Below, in pieces: positions 42,989 to 54,989 of a stretch of DNA of 64,000 nucleotides (its first letter is position 1; every line of letters begins with the position of its first letter). The notes under the pieces are model-generated. The model was given only the letters and a program-made list of their open reading frames with translations. It had not been told where the DNA came from and did not search any database. The DNA lies in the NCBI GenBank assembly GCA_016795205.1, contig JAEUHZ010000028.1, forward strand, positions 186,001 to 250,000, read 5' to 3'. Both the position numbers and the translations under genes were made by a program. The stretch comes from Planctomycetota bacterium. GTDB taxonomy: Bacteria; Planctomycetota; UBA1135; GCA-002686595.

Positions 42989-43697
42989 CCCAATCAACTC
43001 CGGCGGCCGCATTCGGCCGCGCGGCCCGGGATCCGCGCGGTGCTGAGCTGCGCTCGGATGCAGCCGCCCAGGCCCTGACCCGCCGAGTTGGCCACCAGGC
43101 GCACGGCGGCAGCGCTCGCTTCGGTCGGTGCTTCGACCGCGCCTCCGTGCGCGGCTTCCGGGACAACCCGGCCCTCCGGCCGCCCGCGCACGACCTGCGC
43201 CCGGCGCGCGCGATCGATCCGTGATCGGGTCCGCGCGCAGGCCCGGCCTCATCCCCGAGGCCAGGAGCAATGCGGCAGCCCTGGATGGAGCCTGAGCGGG
43301 ATGCGGTCGGGTGAGGAGCACGCCCCCTTGGCGCGCGCGAACCCCCGACAGCACCTCGTCGCTGCGGTGCGCCGCGGGATCGGCACACCCTGAGATGACG
43401 AGCAGGTCGTGTGGAGGGGACCCGTCCTCGTCCACCGACCAGCGGCTCCGCCGGGCCACTGCTCAGGCTGCGCAGAGGGGCGGACGGATGCCCGAGCGAC
43501 CTCCTCCATTCGTCCGCGGGCTCGAGACACACCGGGAAGCGGGCCGTGCCGCCATCCACGGCTGCAGATCCTCCCCTGGAGGATCCTAGCCCCGCCCCTC
43601 GGAGCTGGCCGTGCGCGGCGGAGTCTGACCTGCGCCGCTCACGGCCCGATCGCCAGGAGCTCGCCGCGAGCGGACGCCGCCCGGAGCGGGGGCGCGT
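42989..43697. other. Intergenic, no gene recognised
   Basis: About 700 bases with no credible gene on either strand. A 7-bp hairpin (43003-43009 with 43014-43020) follows the tRNA and could help end its transcript. Another 8-bp stem with a 3-base loop (43567-43585) lies downstream of the minus-strand exported-protein gene. Confidence 0.45.
43003..43020 (+). terminator. Hairpin after tRNA-Ala, no U tract
   Basis: 7-bp GC stem with loop CATT, 14 bases after the encoded CCA. Without a T run, termination is only a possibility. Confidence 0.3.
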
Positions 43698-46067
43698 TCA
43701 GCGCGCCCACTGGATCGCGAGCCCGTTCGACAGGTTGAACGTCGAACTCGAGCAGAAGCTCGCCGCGTTGCGGTACCAGGCCTGGTACGTGCGCAGCCCG
43801 CCCCCCACCGGCACCCCGCCGACCACCGAGATCGGCAGGTCGCCGACGCCCGGATGGCTGACGGCTCCCGCCGGATTCGCCGGTTTCGTCGCCAGGCGGA
43901 TCACGCTGCCCGTCGCGCAGCGCAAGCCGTCGCCGAAGACCGCGCCCGTGCCGGCCGTCGTGCCCTGGAAGAAGAGGCACGCGACTCCGGGCGGCACGCT
44001 CGCGACCTGCAGGACGGCCGTGTCCGCGAGCGTCGACGCCTGCCCTGCGGACAACTGCAGGATCGCGCCAGCGGCGAACACCGAGTTCGCGCAGCCGTGC
44101 CCGGACGTGCCCGAGTTGCCGCACGGACACGCGGTGCCCGTGCCGTCTCCGAAGCAGAATGCGCTCGAGGGACCGCCGACGACGCCGTCGACGAAGCGCC
44201 CGGCGGCGTCGTGGTCCACGTCGTTCTGACGGTAGTCGTAGACGACCAGGTAGCGGTGCGCGAGCGTCCCCGGCGCGCGCGCCGCGGCGACGTTCGAACG
44301 CACCTGCGACAGCCCTAGGCCGGGCTGCAGCTCGAGGTGCTCCTGCGAGACCTGCAGCGCGGTTCCGGCCACGGCCAGGTCGGTCGCGAACAACTTGAAG
44401 TGCGAGAACTGCGCGTCGAACTGCGAGTACGCGACGAGGAAGTGCCGGCCGTCGCTGTCGACGCTCGGCTCGGTCTGATGCGCGGCCGTGGGGACCGAGC
44501 CCTCGAGCAGCGTCAGGTCCTCGATCTGCAGCACCGTCCCGCCGTCGAGCAGCGTGACGATCACCTGCGCGTCGAGCGAACCGACCGGCAGCCCGCGCTG
44601 CCAGACGATCGCCGTGAGCTCCGTGCCGTCGATCGGGCCCGAGGCGCACGGCGCGCCCACGAAGGGGCCGTTCCCGGCGAAGAACGGCCCGGCGAGGATG
44701 CCGCCGATCGTCGAGATCCGCGCCGCCTGGACCGTCTCCTGCGGGAAGCCGGTCCGCCGCCACGCCAGGGTCCAGGCCGTGCCGCCGTTCGTCTTCGAGA
44801 CCGTCGGCGCGGAGTCGGCCGTGTTCACGAGGAACGGCATGGTCAGCGGACCGACGGCGATGGTGCCGGACGACGAGACCAGGCAGTAGACGATGCGGTG
44901 GTCGGACGCCGAGATCGCGCGCTCGAAGGCGACGCACCAGGTGCCCGGGACGTCCGGATCCGAGTGGCCGCCGACGTCGGGCAGGATGCACTCGCCGGTC
45001 AGGGCTCCGCTGATCGACACCTGCGGATCCGACGTGAGGAGCGTTCCATTCGGCTGCATGATCCTCCCGCGGACGGTCCGCGCACCGCCGCTCGCCGCGG
45101 TCGATCCGGCGACGACGAGGAACTTGTGTGCCGGCGCGAGGTCGGCGATGCGCGGCGTGACCCACGAGTCGCCCGTGAGGTCGACGGTGCCCGTGGCGAG
45201 CAGCGCTCCGGTCGACGAGTACATCTTCGCGATCACGTCGTGGTCGGTCGCACTGAACACGCGCTCGTAAACGACCACCCAGACGGCGTTGAACGGGTCA
45301 TAGGCCGCGTCGAGGGAGAACGTGTCGTCGGTCGTGAGGTCGGGGAAGATCGCCCCCAGAACCGGGTCGACGACGATCGGGAACGCGGCGCCGGCCAGCA
45401 CGTCGGCCTCGACCCGGATCGAGATCGCGCCGTCGACGAGCCGCGTGCCGACCGGCGTCCGCCGGCCGAGCGCGTCGACGACGACCGCGCGGCTGTAGGT
45501 GATGCGCCCGCGCTCCGAGCGGAATTCAAGTCCGTCGGCCGTCTCGACCGCGTCGAGCTCGCTGGCGACCGGAATGGAGATCTCGAGCGCGCCCGGGCTC
45601 GGCAGCGCGTCGAAGACGAAGGACTGCTCGATCGTGTCGGGGCCCAGGTCGTAGCGCTCGGTGAACGCCCCGCGCCGGAGCTCGATGCGGTCTCCGCTGC
45701 GCTGCGGCGCTGCGACGCGCTCGAAGCCGAGCGCCTCGCCGCCGATCGTGACGCGGTCGGGCGAGAGGGCGTGCGGCAGGCGGCGCGCCTCGGTCGAACC
45801 GGCGCGCGGGTAGTACGTCGCGCCGTCGGATCCGAAGCTCGCCTTCCAGGTCGCGCCCATCGACCACAGCCGCCCGTCGCCGGGCTCGTCGTGGAGCACG
45901 TCGGTCCAGGGAGCGGACAGCGCGAACGCGGGCGCGGCCTGCGGCGCCCGCGCGGCGGCGGCGGACAGCGCGTCGGCGCGCGCCCGTGCGTCGGCGGGGG
46001 TCCCGAACAGCGAGAGGAGGACCGGCGCCAGGATCGCGCCGGCGGGAAACAGGAGGGTGGGCTTCAT
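43698..46067 (-). CDS. Large exported protein with planctomycete-type Cys-rich C-terminal domain
   Basis: 789 residues with a signal peptide (MKPTLLFPAGAILAPVLLSL). The central part has repeated beta-propeller-like units (AYDPFNAVWVVVYERV, PDVPGTWCVAFERA, DSDGRHFLVAYSQ), each an observation-style strand pattern. The last ~165 residues start at FCFGDGTGTACPCGNSG and GHGCANS and end GLAIQWAR; I associate this Cys-rich domain with many exported proteins of Planctomycetota isolates, where it may act as a surface anchoring or sorting domain. That association is from memory and its function is unproven. ATG 46067 is chosen because the signal peptide begins there. Confidence 0.76.
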   Translation of the reverse strand: MKPTLLFPAGAILAPVLLSLFGTPADARARADALSAAAARAPQAAPAFALSAPWTDVLHDEPGDGRLWSMGATWKASFGSDGATYYPRAGSTEARRLPHALSPDRVTIGGEALGFERVAAPQRSGDRIELRRGAFTERYDLGPDTIEQSFVFDALPSPGALEISIPVASELDAVETADGLEFRSERGRITYSRAVVVDALGRRTPVGTRLVDGAISIRVEADVLAGAAFPIVVDPVLGAIFPDLTTDDTFSLDAAYDPFNAVWVVVYERVFSATDHDVIAKMYSSTGALLATGTVDLTGDSWVTPRIADLAPAHKFLVVAGSTAASGGARTVRGRIMQPNGTLLTSDPQVSISGALTGECILPDVGGHSDPDVPGTWCVAFERAISASDHRIVYCLVSSSGTIAVGPLTMPFLVNTADSAPTVSKTNGGTAWTLAWRRTGFPQETVQAARISTIGGILAGPFFAGNGPFVGAPCASGPIDGTELTAIVWQRGLPVGSLDAQVIVTLLDGGTVLQIEDLTLLEGSVPTAAHQTEPSVDSDGRHFLVAYSQFDAQFSHFKLFATDLAVAGTALQVSQEHLELQPGLGLSQVRSNVAAARAPGTLAHRYLVVYDYRQNDVDHDAAGRFVDGVVGGPSSAFCFGDGTGTACPCGNSGTSGHGCANSVFAAGAILQLSAGQASTLADTAVLQVASVPPGVACLFFQGTTAGTGAVFGDGLRCATGSVIRLATKPANPAGAVSHPGVGDLPISVVGGVPVGGGLRTYQAWYRNAASFCSSSTFNLSNGLAIQWAR

Positions 46068-46195
46068 GGGTGGAGGCTCCGGGCCGGGAGGCTGGGAACG
46101 CTCCATCGACCCGTCGTGGATCGCGGCCGGTCCCACTCACCGATCTGCGCGCGCCCTGGGCCGCACCACCGGGATTCCGGCCAATCTCCGGCAGG

Positions 46196-48631
46196 TCAGC
46201 GCGGGAGTCCGGCCGCCCGGAGCCTCTCGAGCGCGATGTCGCGCACCCGGGCGTGGTCCGGCTCGGCGGGGTTCAACTCGACCGCGAGCTCGGCCGCGAG
46301 CAGTCCGTCGCGCGGCTTCCCGAGCGAGATCAGCGCGGCCGCCAGCGCCCCCCACCTGTACGACGAGCGCGAGTCCAGACCGACCGCGATCTCGTACTCG
46401 GCCAGCGCCCCCGCGAAGTCGCCGAGCCCGTTGAGCGCCCGACCCCGGAACTCGTGAGGGATCGGCTCGTGGGGCGCGAGCAGAGTCGCGTTGCCGAGCG
46501 CGAACTCGGCCGCCGCGAAGTTCCCCGCGTGGTATTCCAGGTTGCCGAGGTTGTTCCAGGCCTCGAACATCCTCGGCCTGAGGGCCAGCGCCGACAGGAA
46601 GGCCGCGCGCGCTTCGTCCGTGCACTTCAGGGCGTGGTTGGCCAGCGCCAGCGAGTTGAACGCGTCGGCGTCGCGCGGATCGAGCCGAATGGCCTCGCTC
46701 TGCTCGGCGACCGCCTGCTCGTAGTCCCGCGCGAAGTAGTGGATGTTCCCCAGCTGCTGGTGCGGCGGCCCCCACGCGGGATCGAGCTCGATCGAGCGAC
46801 GCAACCAGCGTCGTGCGGCCTCCTTGTCCCAGCGGCTCAGCGTGTTGCCCGCGGTGAAGACCGCCCGCGCCGAGTCCGGCCAGAGCGTCGTCAGGGCCGC
46901 CGCGGCCGAGCGCACACCGGCCTCGTCGCCGGCATCGCGCGCCGCGAAGGCGCGCTTCACGTGGAAGAACGCGCGCGCGCCCGGCGCTCGGTTGACCGCC
47001 TCCGCGAACCGCGAAGCCGCCAGTTGGTACAGGGGCGGCCGCTCGTTGCGCGGCCCGCGGTCGGCCTGCTTGGCGATCCGCAGTCCGTCGACGAACAGCT
47101 CGATCGACGCCGCGCTTGCCAGCCACTCGGCGCCCAGATCGGGCGCGGGCGCCCCGCCGCTCGCCACTGCGCGCAGCGACTCCATGGCAGGCGAATCGGG
47201 TGCCGCGGCGAGCAGCCGGATCGCATCGTCGTCGCGGCGGTCCTCGATGCACACGAGCGCGCGACCCACGAGCGCCTCGACGCTGTCGCCGCGGAGCGCG
47301 AGGGCGTGCGCGAAGCTGCGGTCCGCGTGCTGGGCGCGCCGCGTGGCCAGGTTGGCGTAGCCGTCCTGCAGGTCCTGCTCGTACCGGCGCTCCAGGTCCA
47401 TGCGATCCGCCGCCAGGACGCGGTCGCGCGACGACCACCACGACCCCCCGAACACGGCCAGGCCGACCGCCGACGCCGCGAGCAGGCCGAGCAAGATCGC
47501 CTGCCGTGGCTCGCGCCGCGACCAGCGCAGCACGCGGCCGTGGAGCGGGACGGGACGGGCGAGGATCGGCCGGTGCGCCGCGCAGGCCTCGAGATCGCTC
47601 GCGAACGCTGCCGCGCTGCGGTAGCGCCGCGCCGAATCGCGCTCCATCGCCGTCGCCACGACGACGGCGACGTCGCGCGGGATGTCACGATTGTGCACGC
47701 GCACGTCGGACGTGACGCCGGACGCGATGGCGCGGTAGAGCGCGATCTGGGTCGCGCCCTCGAACGGGCGGCGCAGCGTCAGGCACTCGTACAGCATGAC
47801 GCCCAGCGCATAGACGTCGGCCAGCGCGTCGGGCCGCGTGCGCTCGCCGCTGACGAGCTCGGGCGGCAGGTACGCCGGAGTGCCGGCCGTCTGCCCCGTG
47901 CGCGTCAACGTCGCGGCGTCCGACTCCGCCCCGATCGCCAAGCCGAAGTCGAGCAGGACAGGCGTTCCGTCCGGGGTGATCAGGACGTTCGACGGCTTCA
48001 CGTCGCGGTGCACGATCCCACAGTCGTGCGCGTACTGGAGAGCGCGCGCGACGCCCGCGATGCAGCCGACGACGCGCAGCACGGCCTCGCGCCCAGACGC
48101 CCCGGAGCCATCGAGTCGCACGCAGCCCCCGCCCGTCGCACGTGCCCTCGCGACCTTGCGCGCCAGCGATTCCCCTTCGACGTAGCGCATCGCGATCCAG
48201 GGCTGATCCGCGTCGACGCCCGCTCCGAAGATGGTCGCGATCCCCGGGTGCTCGAGCTGCGACGCGAGCTTGGCCTCGCGCCGGAACCGCTCGCGCGCCA
48301 CCGCGCTCTCCAGGTTCTCCGGCGGAAGGATCTTGAGCGCGACGCGCCGTCCGAGCGGCTCCTCGACGGCCTCGAGCACGACGCCCATGCCGCCGCGGCC
48401 GATCGGTCCCACGACGCGGTACGGACCGATCCGCTCGGGACACGCGCGGTCCTGCGCAGCCTCCTCGGCCGAATCTTCCAGGGACACCAACGCATCGAGC
48501 GCGAGCGCGAGCTCCGCCTCGTGCTCGGGGAAGCGCGCCGCGAACTCCGCCGGATCGACGCGCTCGCCGCGCCGACGCAGCTCGACGAACAGCTCGAAGG
48601 CCTCGCCGGCCGAGATGGGACGTGCGTTCAC
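46196..48631 (-). CDS. Ser/Thr protein kinase with C-terminal TPRs
   Basis: 811 residues. Residues 1-55 carry the same helical module (ELFVELRRRGERVDPAEF) as the kinase at 18193. The kinase domain spans 70-350: GRGGMG at 78-83, Lys100, HRD at 208-210, DFG at 228-230, GTPAYLPPE. A transmembrane helix lies at about 379-398. The C-terminal part has TPR repeats (WGPPHQQLGNIHYFARDYEQAV, MFEAWNNLGNLEYHAGNFAAAE). GTG 48631 overlaps the stop of the upstream ECF sigma gene (GTGA), so the pair is translationally coupled, and the kinase may control that sigma factor by phosphorylation, as in other STK-linked ECF groups. Confidence 0.92.
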   Translation of the reverse strand: MNARPISAGEAFELFVELRRRGERVDPAEFAARFPEHEAELALALDALVSLEDSAEEAAQDRACPERIGPYRVVGPIGRGGMGVVLEAVEEPLGRRVALKILPPENLESAVARERFRREAKLASQLEHPGIATIFGAGVDADQPWIAMRYVEGESLARKVARARATGGGCVRLDGSGASGREAVLRVVGCIAGVARALQYAHDCGIVHRDVKPSNVLITPDGTPVLLDFGLAIGAESDAATLTRTGQTAGTPAYLPPELVSGERTRPDALADVYALGVMLYECLTLRRPFEGATQIALYRAIASGVTSDVRVHNRDIPRDVAVVVATAMERDSARRYRSAAAFASDLEACAAHRPILARPVPLHGRVLRWSRREPRQAILLGLLAASAVGLAVFGGSWWSSRDRVLAADRMDLERRYEQDLQDGYANLATRRAQHADRSFAHALALRGDSVEALVGRALVCIEDRRDDDAIRLLAAAPDSPAMESLRAVASGGAPAPDLGAEWLASAASIELFVDGLRIAKQADRGPRNERPPLYQLAASRFAEAVNRAPGARAFFHVKRAFAARDAGDEAGVRSAAAALTTLWPDSARAVFTAGNTLSRWDKEAARRWLRRSIELDPAWGPPHQQLGNIHYFARDYEQAVAEQSEAIRLDPRDADAFNSLALANHALKCTDEARAAFLSALALRPRMFEAWNNLGNLEYHAGNFAAAEFALGNATLLAPHEPIPHEFRGRALNGLGDFAGALAEYEIAVGLDSRSSYRWGALAAALISLGKPRDGLLAAELAVELNPAEPDHARVRDIALERLRAAGLPR

Positions 48632-49263
48632 GCGCCTGCCCCCACTCCCCCGAGCCCGAGGGCCTTCAGCTCGGGACGCAGGCGCACCAAGGCCCGCATG
48701 AAGCGCATGCTCGCCGCCGACGGCTCGATGCCCAGCTCCGCCGCCGTGTCCTCGTTCGACAGGTTCTCGAAATGCCGCATCGCGACGATCTCGCGGTCGA
48801 TCTCGTCGAGACCCTCGATCGCGGCGCGCACGCGCTGGCGCAGCTCCTCGCGCGCGACGGCCTGCGACGGCGAGGTCGCGCTCGCGACGAACGCGTCGGC
48901 CACGCCGTCGCTGCTCATGCTCGGACGACCGTTCGGCGCGGACCCCTCGCGCAGCGCGTCGCGCATGTGCGTCGCGAGGTGACGACGCTGCGCGGCGGCG
49001 AGGGACTGACCGGTGATCAGCCGCACCCAGACGTGCAGGGGCAGCTCGTCCTGCCCGCGCCACTCGTCGAAGCGACGGACGACCTCGAGCCACGCGTCCT
49101 GCACGACGTCGGCGGGATCGAGCCGTCGGCGCAGGCTCCTGTCGAAGCGCAATTCGACCATGCGCACGAGGCGCGGCTCGAGGTGACGGAGGTACTCGGC
49201 CAGCGCGACCTGGTCACCCTGACGCGCGCGTGCGACCAGCGGGTCGAGTGCGGGAGAGGGCAT
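48628..49263 (-). CDS. ECF-family RNA polymerase sigma factor
   Basis: 211 residues. Region 2 (YLRHLEPRLVRMVELRFDRSLRRRLDPADVVQDAWLEV) and region 4 (LDEIDREIVAMRHFENLSNEDTAAELGIEPSAASMRFMRAL) are both clear. The spacing and the LRRRLDPADVVQD block are like the planctomycete ECF groups that pair with Ser/Thr kinases. No anti-sigma gene is present; the coupled kinase is the likely regulator. The ATG at 49263 is the only plausible start. Confidence 0.92.
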   Translation of the reverse strand: MPSPALDPLVARARQGDQVALAEYLRHLEPRLVRMVELRFDRSLRRRLDPADVVQDAWLEVVRRFDEWRGQDELPLHVWVRLITGQSLAAAQRRHLATHMRDALREGSAPNGRPSMSSDGVADAFVASATSPSQAVAREELRQRVRAAIEGLDEIDREIVAMRHFENLSNEDTAAELGIEPSAASMRFMRALVRLRPELKALGLGGVGAGA

Positions 49264-49741
49264 GGGGAATCCCGTCGACGCGGCCTGCGGGACCTGGCGC
49301 GCTGACGCTCCGACGAGGATACCCCTGCGAGCGACCCTGGGGGGGGAGGATGCGGACGGCCGACGTCCTGGTGATCGGCGCGCCCCCCGGAGCTCCCGGA
49401 CTCCGAGCCGCCCTGACGACAGGATTCCCCGAGGAAGCCCCCCCGGTCCCCGAACCTCCCCGCGCGCGGCCAGGATCCGCGGATACGGCCGAAGGCTCGG
49501 CGCCCTCCGCCTCTTCCAGCCCGCGTCACGAGCGAAGCCCGAGGGCCGGAGAGCCTGGACCTCGACCCGGACCGCGCCAGGTGCTCACGTCGGGCAGCCC
49601 CCGAGGGATACTCTCTCCAGGCGCCCAGTCGGCCGAAGAGAAGCTCAGGGCCCTGCAAGTGCTCCACCGAGAGAGCGGCGAGGACGCCTCCCACCGATTC
49701 CCAGCGGGTCCGCGTGGCCCCGAAACGCATTGACTCCAGCG
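49264..49741. other. Divergent intergenic region before korA
   Basis: 478 bases between the ECF sigma gene and korA. The open frames here read as Arg/Pro/Gly-rich shadows. It should hold both divergent promoters; I cannot place them by eye. Confidence 0.45.
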
Positions 49742-51613
<1,872 letters not shown>

Positions 51614-51618
51614 CCGCC

Positions 51619-52641
<1,023 letters not shown>

Positions 52642-52884
52642 CGACGGGTCACAGACGAGACCCGCGGGCCCGGGCGCCCTGGCGGACTGGCCGGACCCGT
52701 CGCGCGGCGGCGTTCACTCGGTCAGGACGGCGCTGGCGCAGGCACGTCGCCGCCATGCTGCGCACTGCTCGGTCGCGGGCAGGGCCCTCGCGACCCGCGG
52801 CCGGCGTGTCGGCTCGCGCCCGCGGTGAGCACGCCTCGTCGGCTCGCTCGTGTCAGCGCGGGTCCACGCCTCGAGACACTCCGC
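52642..52884. other. Intergenic after korB
   Basis: No gene. A 6-bp inverted repeat CGGGTC/GACCCG lies just after the stop but lacks a U tract. Confidence 0.35.
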
Positions 52885-53040
52885 TCACCACGTCCAGGTC
52901 ACGCTCAAGCCCTGCGTGAGGTCGAGCGTCGCGCTCGTGGAGAAGTCAGCGGCGTCGCGGCAGCACGCGTGGCAAGCGCGGATGCCCGGCTCGCCGCCGC
53001 CCCTGGCTCCGACCCGGGCACCGCCCGGGCCCGAGTTCGC
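52885..53040 (-). pseudogene. Degraded C-terminal fragment of the exported-protein domain
   Basis: Translating the minus strand into the TGA at 52885-52887 gives CCRDAADFSTSATLDL followed by TQGLSVTWTW, which aligns along its length with the last residues of the exported protein at 43698 (WYRNAASFCSSSTFNL, SNGLAIQWAR). Upstream, a Gly-rich segment ending RACHACCR matches the GGGLRTYQAWYR region, but the conserved Trp and Tyr have become Cys and no start codon or upstream domain remains. It looks like the decayed tail of a second member of that family. Confidence 0.55.
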
Positions 53041-53088
53041 CGGGCAGCGCCCCCGGCACGCTGCGCGCGCATGCCTGAGGACCCGGGC

Positions 53089-54324
53089 TCAGGGCCGCCG
53101 GCGACGCGAGGGCAAGTCGAGCACGCCCCGGCGACGCTCGTCCTCGAACCTGGCGATCGTCTCGACGATGCGCGCGCCGAAGCGATCGACCTGCCAGTCC
53201 TGGACGCCCTCGATCCGCGCCAGGGCCTCCAGCGCCAGCGGCTTGTGCGCCGCGATGCGCACCAGGACGTGGCGGTTCAGCACGTACGCCGAATCGATCC
53301 CGGACTCCTCGGCCACCAGCTTGCGGACGTTCTTCAGGCGCTCGTGGAGCTCGAGGCTCTCCTCGTCGAACCCGTCCGTGCCCTCGCGGCTCTCCAGGCG
53401 CGGGAAGCGCGCGATGGGCCCCTTCTCGAGCGCGTGCGCCACGGCCGCGAGGATCAGGTCGCCGAACTTGCGCGCCTGCCGGGGCGAGACGCCCTGGACC
53501 TGTTGCAGCGCGTAGCGGTCGCGCGGCTGGGCGGCCGCCAGCGCCAGGAGGGTCTCGTTGTTCAGCACGCGGAACGGCGGCTCGTTCGCCTCGCGCGCCA
53601 AGCTGTCGCGCAGCACGAACAGCTCCCGCAGCACTTGCCGGTCGAGCGGCGGCAAGGCGCGCGCGCCCTTGATGCGGACCCACTCCTCGGGGTCGAACTC
53701 CCGATCGGGCGGGGCGAGGTCCTCGAGCCGCCGGCACTCGCTTGCGACCACGACGTCGCGGCCCGTGCGCTGGAGCTCGGGGATCTGCTCGTGCATGAGG
53801 GGCACGAGGAAGTGCGTGTCCAGGCGCGCATAGCGCACCTGCTTCTCGCTGAGCGGACGCTGCCCCCAGTTCGAGCGCTGCATCGACTTGTCGAGCAGGA
53901 TCCCGAAGCGCTCCTGGAGCACCGTCGCGAGCCCGGGCGCCTTGCTGCCCAGCGTCGCGGCGGCGACGCGCGTGTCGAACAGGTTCTTGAAGCGGAATCC
54001 GTGGTCGCGCCGCAAGCACAGCACGTCGTACTCGCCGTCGTGGAAGACCTTGCGCTTGGCCGGGTCCGCCATGACCGTGCCGAGCCGTGCCAGGTCCAGA
54101 CCCTGGAGCGGGTCGACCAGCCAGTCGCGCTCGCCCGCGCTGACCTGGATCAGGCACACGCGCTCGCGGTAGCTGAAGAGAGAGTCCCCTTCCGTGTCGA
54201 CCGCGACGTCCGTCGCGCGGTCCAGGCGCTCGAGCAGGGCCGAGAGACCCGCCTGGTCCTGGACGAGGGTCGGCGGGGGGAGCTCCGCCGGATCCTGGGT
54301 TCGACGATCCGAGCTGTTCGTCAT
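53089..54324 (-). CDS. rnd: Ribonuclease D
   Basis: 3'-5' exoribonuclease acting in tRNA and small-RNA 3' maturation. 411 residues. The DEDDy exonuclease residues are visible: Asp43 and Glu45 (DTEGDSL), Asp100 (HDGEYDVLCL), and Tyr165/Asp169 (YARLD). Two HRDC-type helical domains follow at about 225-305 (PLDRQVLRELFVLRD) and 320-400. ATG 54324 (MTNSSDRRTQ) gives the normal N-terminus; the extension upstream is not conserved. Confidence 0.93.
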   Translation of the reverse strand: MTNSSDRRTQDPAELPPPTLVQDQAGLSALLERLDRATDVAVDTEGDSLFSYRERVCLIQVSAGERDWLVDPLQGLDLARLGTVMADPAKRKVFHDGEYDVLCLRRDHGFRFKNLFDTRVAAATLGSKAPGLATVLQERFGILLDKSMQRSNWGQRPLSEKQVRYARLDTHFLVPLMHEQIPELQRTGRDVVVASECRRLEDLAPPDREFDPEEWVRIKGARALPPLDRQVLRELFVLRDSLAREANEPPFRVLNNETLLALAAAQPRDRYALQQVQGVSPRQARKFGDLILAAVAHALEKGPIARFPRLESREGTDGFDEESLELHERLKNVRKLVAEESGIDSAYVLNRHVLVRIAAHKPLALEALARIEGVQDWQVDRFGARIVETIARFEDERRRGVLDLPSRRRRP

Positions 54325-54714
54325 GTCCGGCCAAGCTAGCCGCCGCGGGGCCGGTCGCGGAGCGGCCGGCGCCCAGAGCAGACGAATTCGCTCCGGAATC
54401 CGGCCGAATCTGCCGTGAAGGTGACGGTCGTGAGGAGCCCTGTCGGAATCCGCCGCGCGGTGGCTCGCCTCCGTCCGGACCTCGAGGAGCGACGGACCCC
54501 TCGGCTCCTTCCGCCCCCCCTGGTGCGCCACCGAGCAGCGCGCTCGTCGCTGCCATGCCGCAGCATGGCGGGTTCGAGCTCCTGCCCCGCGGAGTGCCCG
54601 ACATCACGCGTGCGGGGTGCCGCTCGATGCGGGGGGCGCGAGCCGCGCTCGCCCCGTCGCGGACGTCAGGTGGTCCGCGGAACAGGCCCACTCCGGGCCG
54701 TGGAACGGGAGGAG
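54325..54714. other. Intergenic before the accessory region
   Basis: About 390 bases without a credible gene. It separates rnd from the tRNA-like remnant and is the left flank of the accessory island. Confidence 0.4.
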
Positions 54715-54773
54715 TGGCGAGGACGACGGGACTCGAACCCGCCAATGCACCGAGCGCAGAACCGGACCTTACC
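54715..54773 (-). pseudogene. Degenerate tRNA-Gln-like 3' half
   Basis: On the minus strand, GGTAAGG is followed by an anticodon arm TCCGG/CTCGG with one C-C mismatch around TTCTGCG (anticodon CTG, glutamine), a T arm GCGGG/CCCGT with TTCGAGT, the 3' acceptor strand CGTCCTC, G and encoded CCA. The order and spacing of GGTAAGG and CCGGTT match tRNA-Gln. The matching 5' acceptor strand GAGGACG and a proper D arm are absent, so this is a remnant. The retention of the T-arm and 3' acceptor end is what integrase attachment leaves. Confidence 0.5.
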
Positions 54774-54785
54774 CCTTCGCTGCCA

Positions 54786-54989
54786 GTGACTTACGCCATC
54801 CAAGAGGGCGGCGATGCGGAGTGTCTTGGTGCGTTGCTTGCTCTTCTGGACCGCGACCAGCCCGACTTGGCGATCGTCGTCCGCGCATGGGAGTCCCTCC
54901 CCGAGCCGATGCGCCAGCTGGTCTTGGCCGCGATCAACACCAGCACGGGCCAGGGGTCCCTCACGATGCCTCGAGCCCGTGGTTCGTGA
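54786..54989 (+). pseudogene. Possible integrase-tail remnant
   Basis: A 67-codon open frame ends in ALLDRDQPDLAIVVRAWESL and PEPMRQLVLAAI. The pattern D-LA-VV-AW-LPE-R-I-AI resembles short C-terminal tails I recall from planctomycete integrase-type ORFs that begin antisense to a tRNA. There is no catalytic integrase domain, so if the resemblance is right it is a fragment. It could also be a chance ORF or a small unknown protein from GTG 54786. Confidence 0.35.

Noticed and set aside
42893..43559. Long minus-strand open frames containing ESNPRPTHC and GVEPSTYAL peptides
   Set aside because: They run antisense through tRNA-Ala (42913-42988); these peptides are the familiar artefact of translating a tRNA backwards.
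49230..49733. 167-codon plus-strand frame before korA
   Set aside because: Arg/Pro/Ser/Gly-rich with no motif; it overlaps the sigma-factor start and looks like a shadow.
54415..54789. Plus-strand frame ending RRDSNPPMHRAQNRTLP
   Set aside because: Same artefact over the tRNA-Gln-like remnant; no protein family features.
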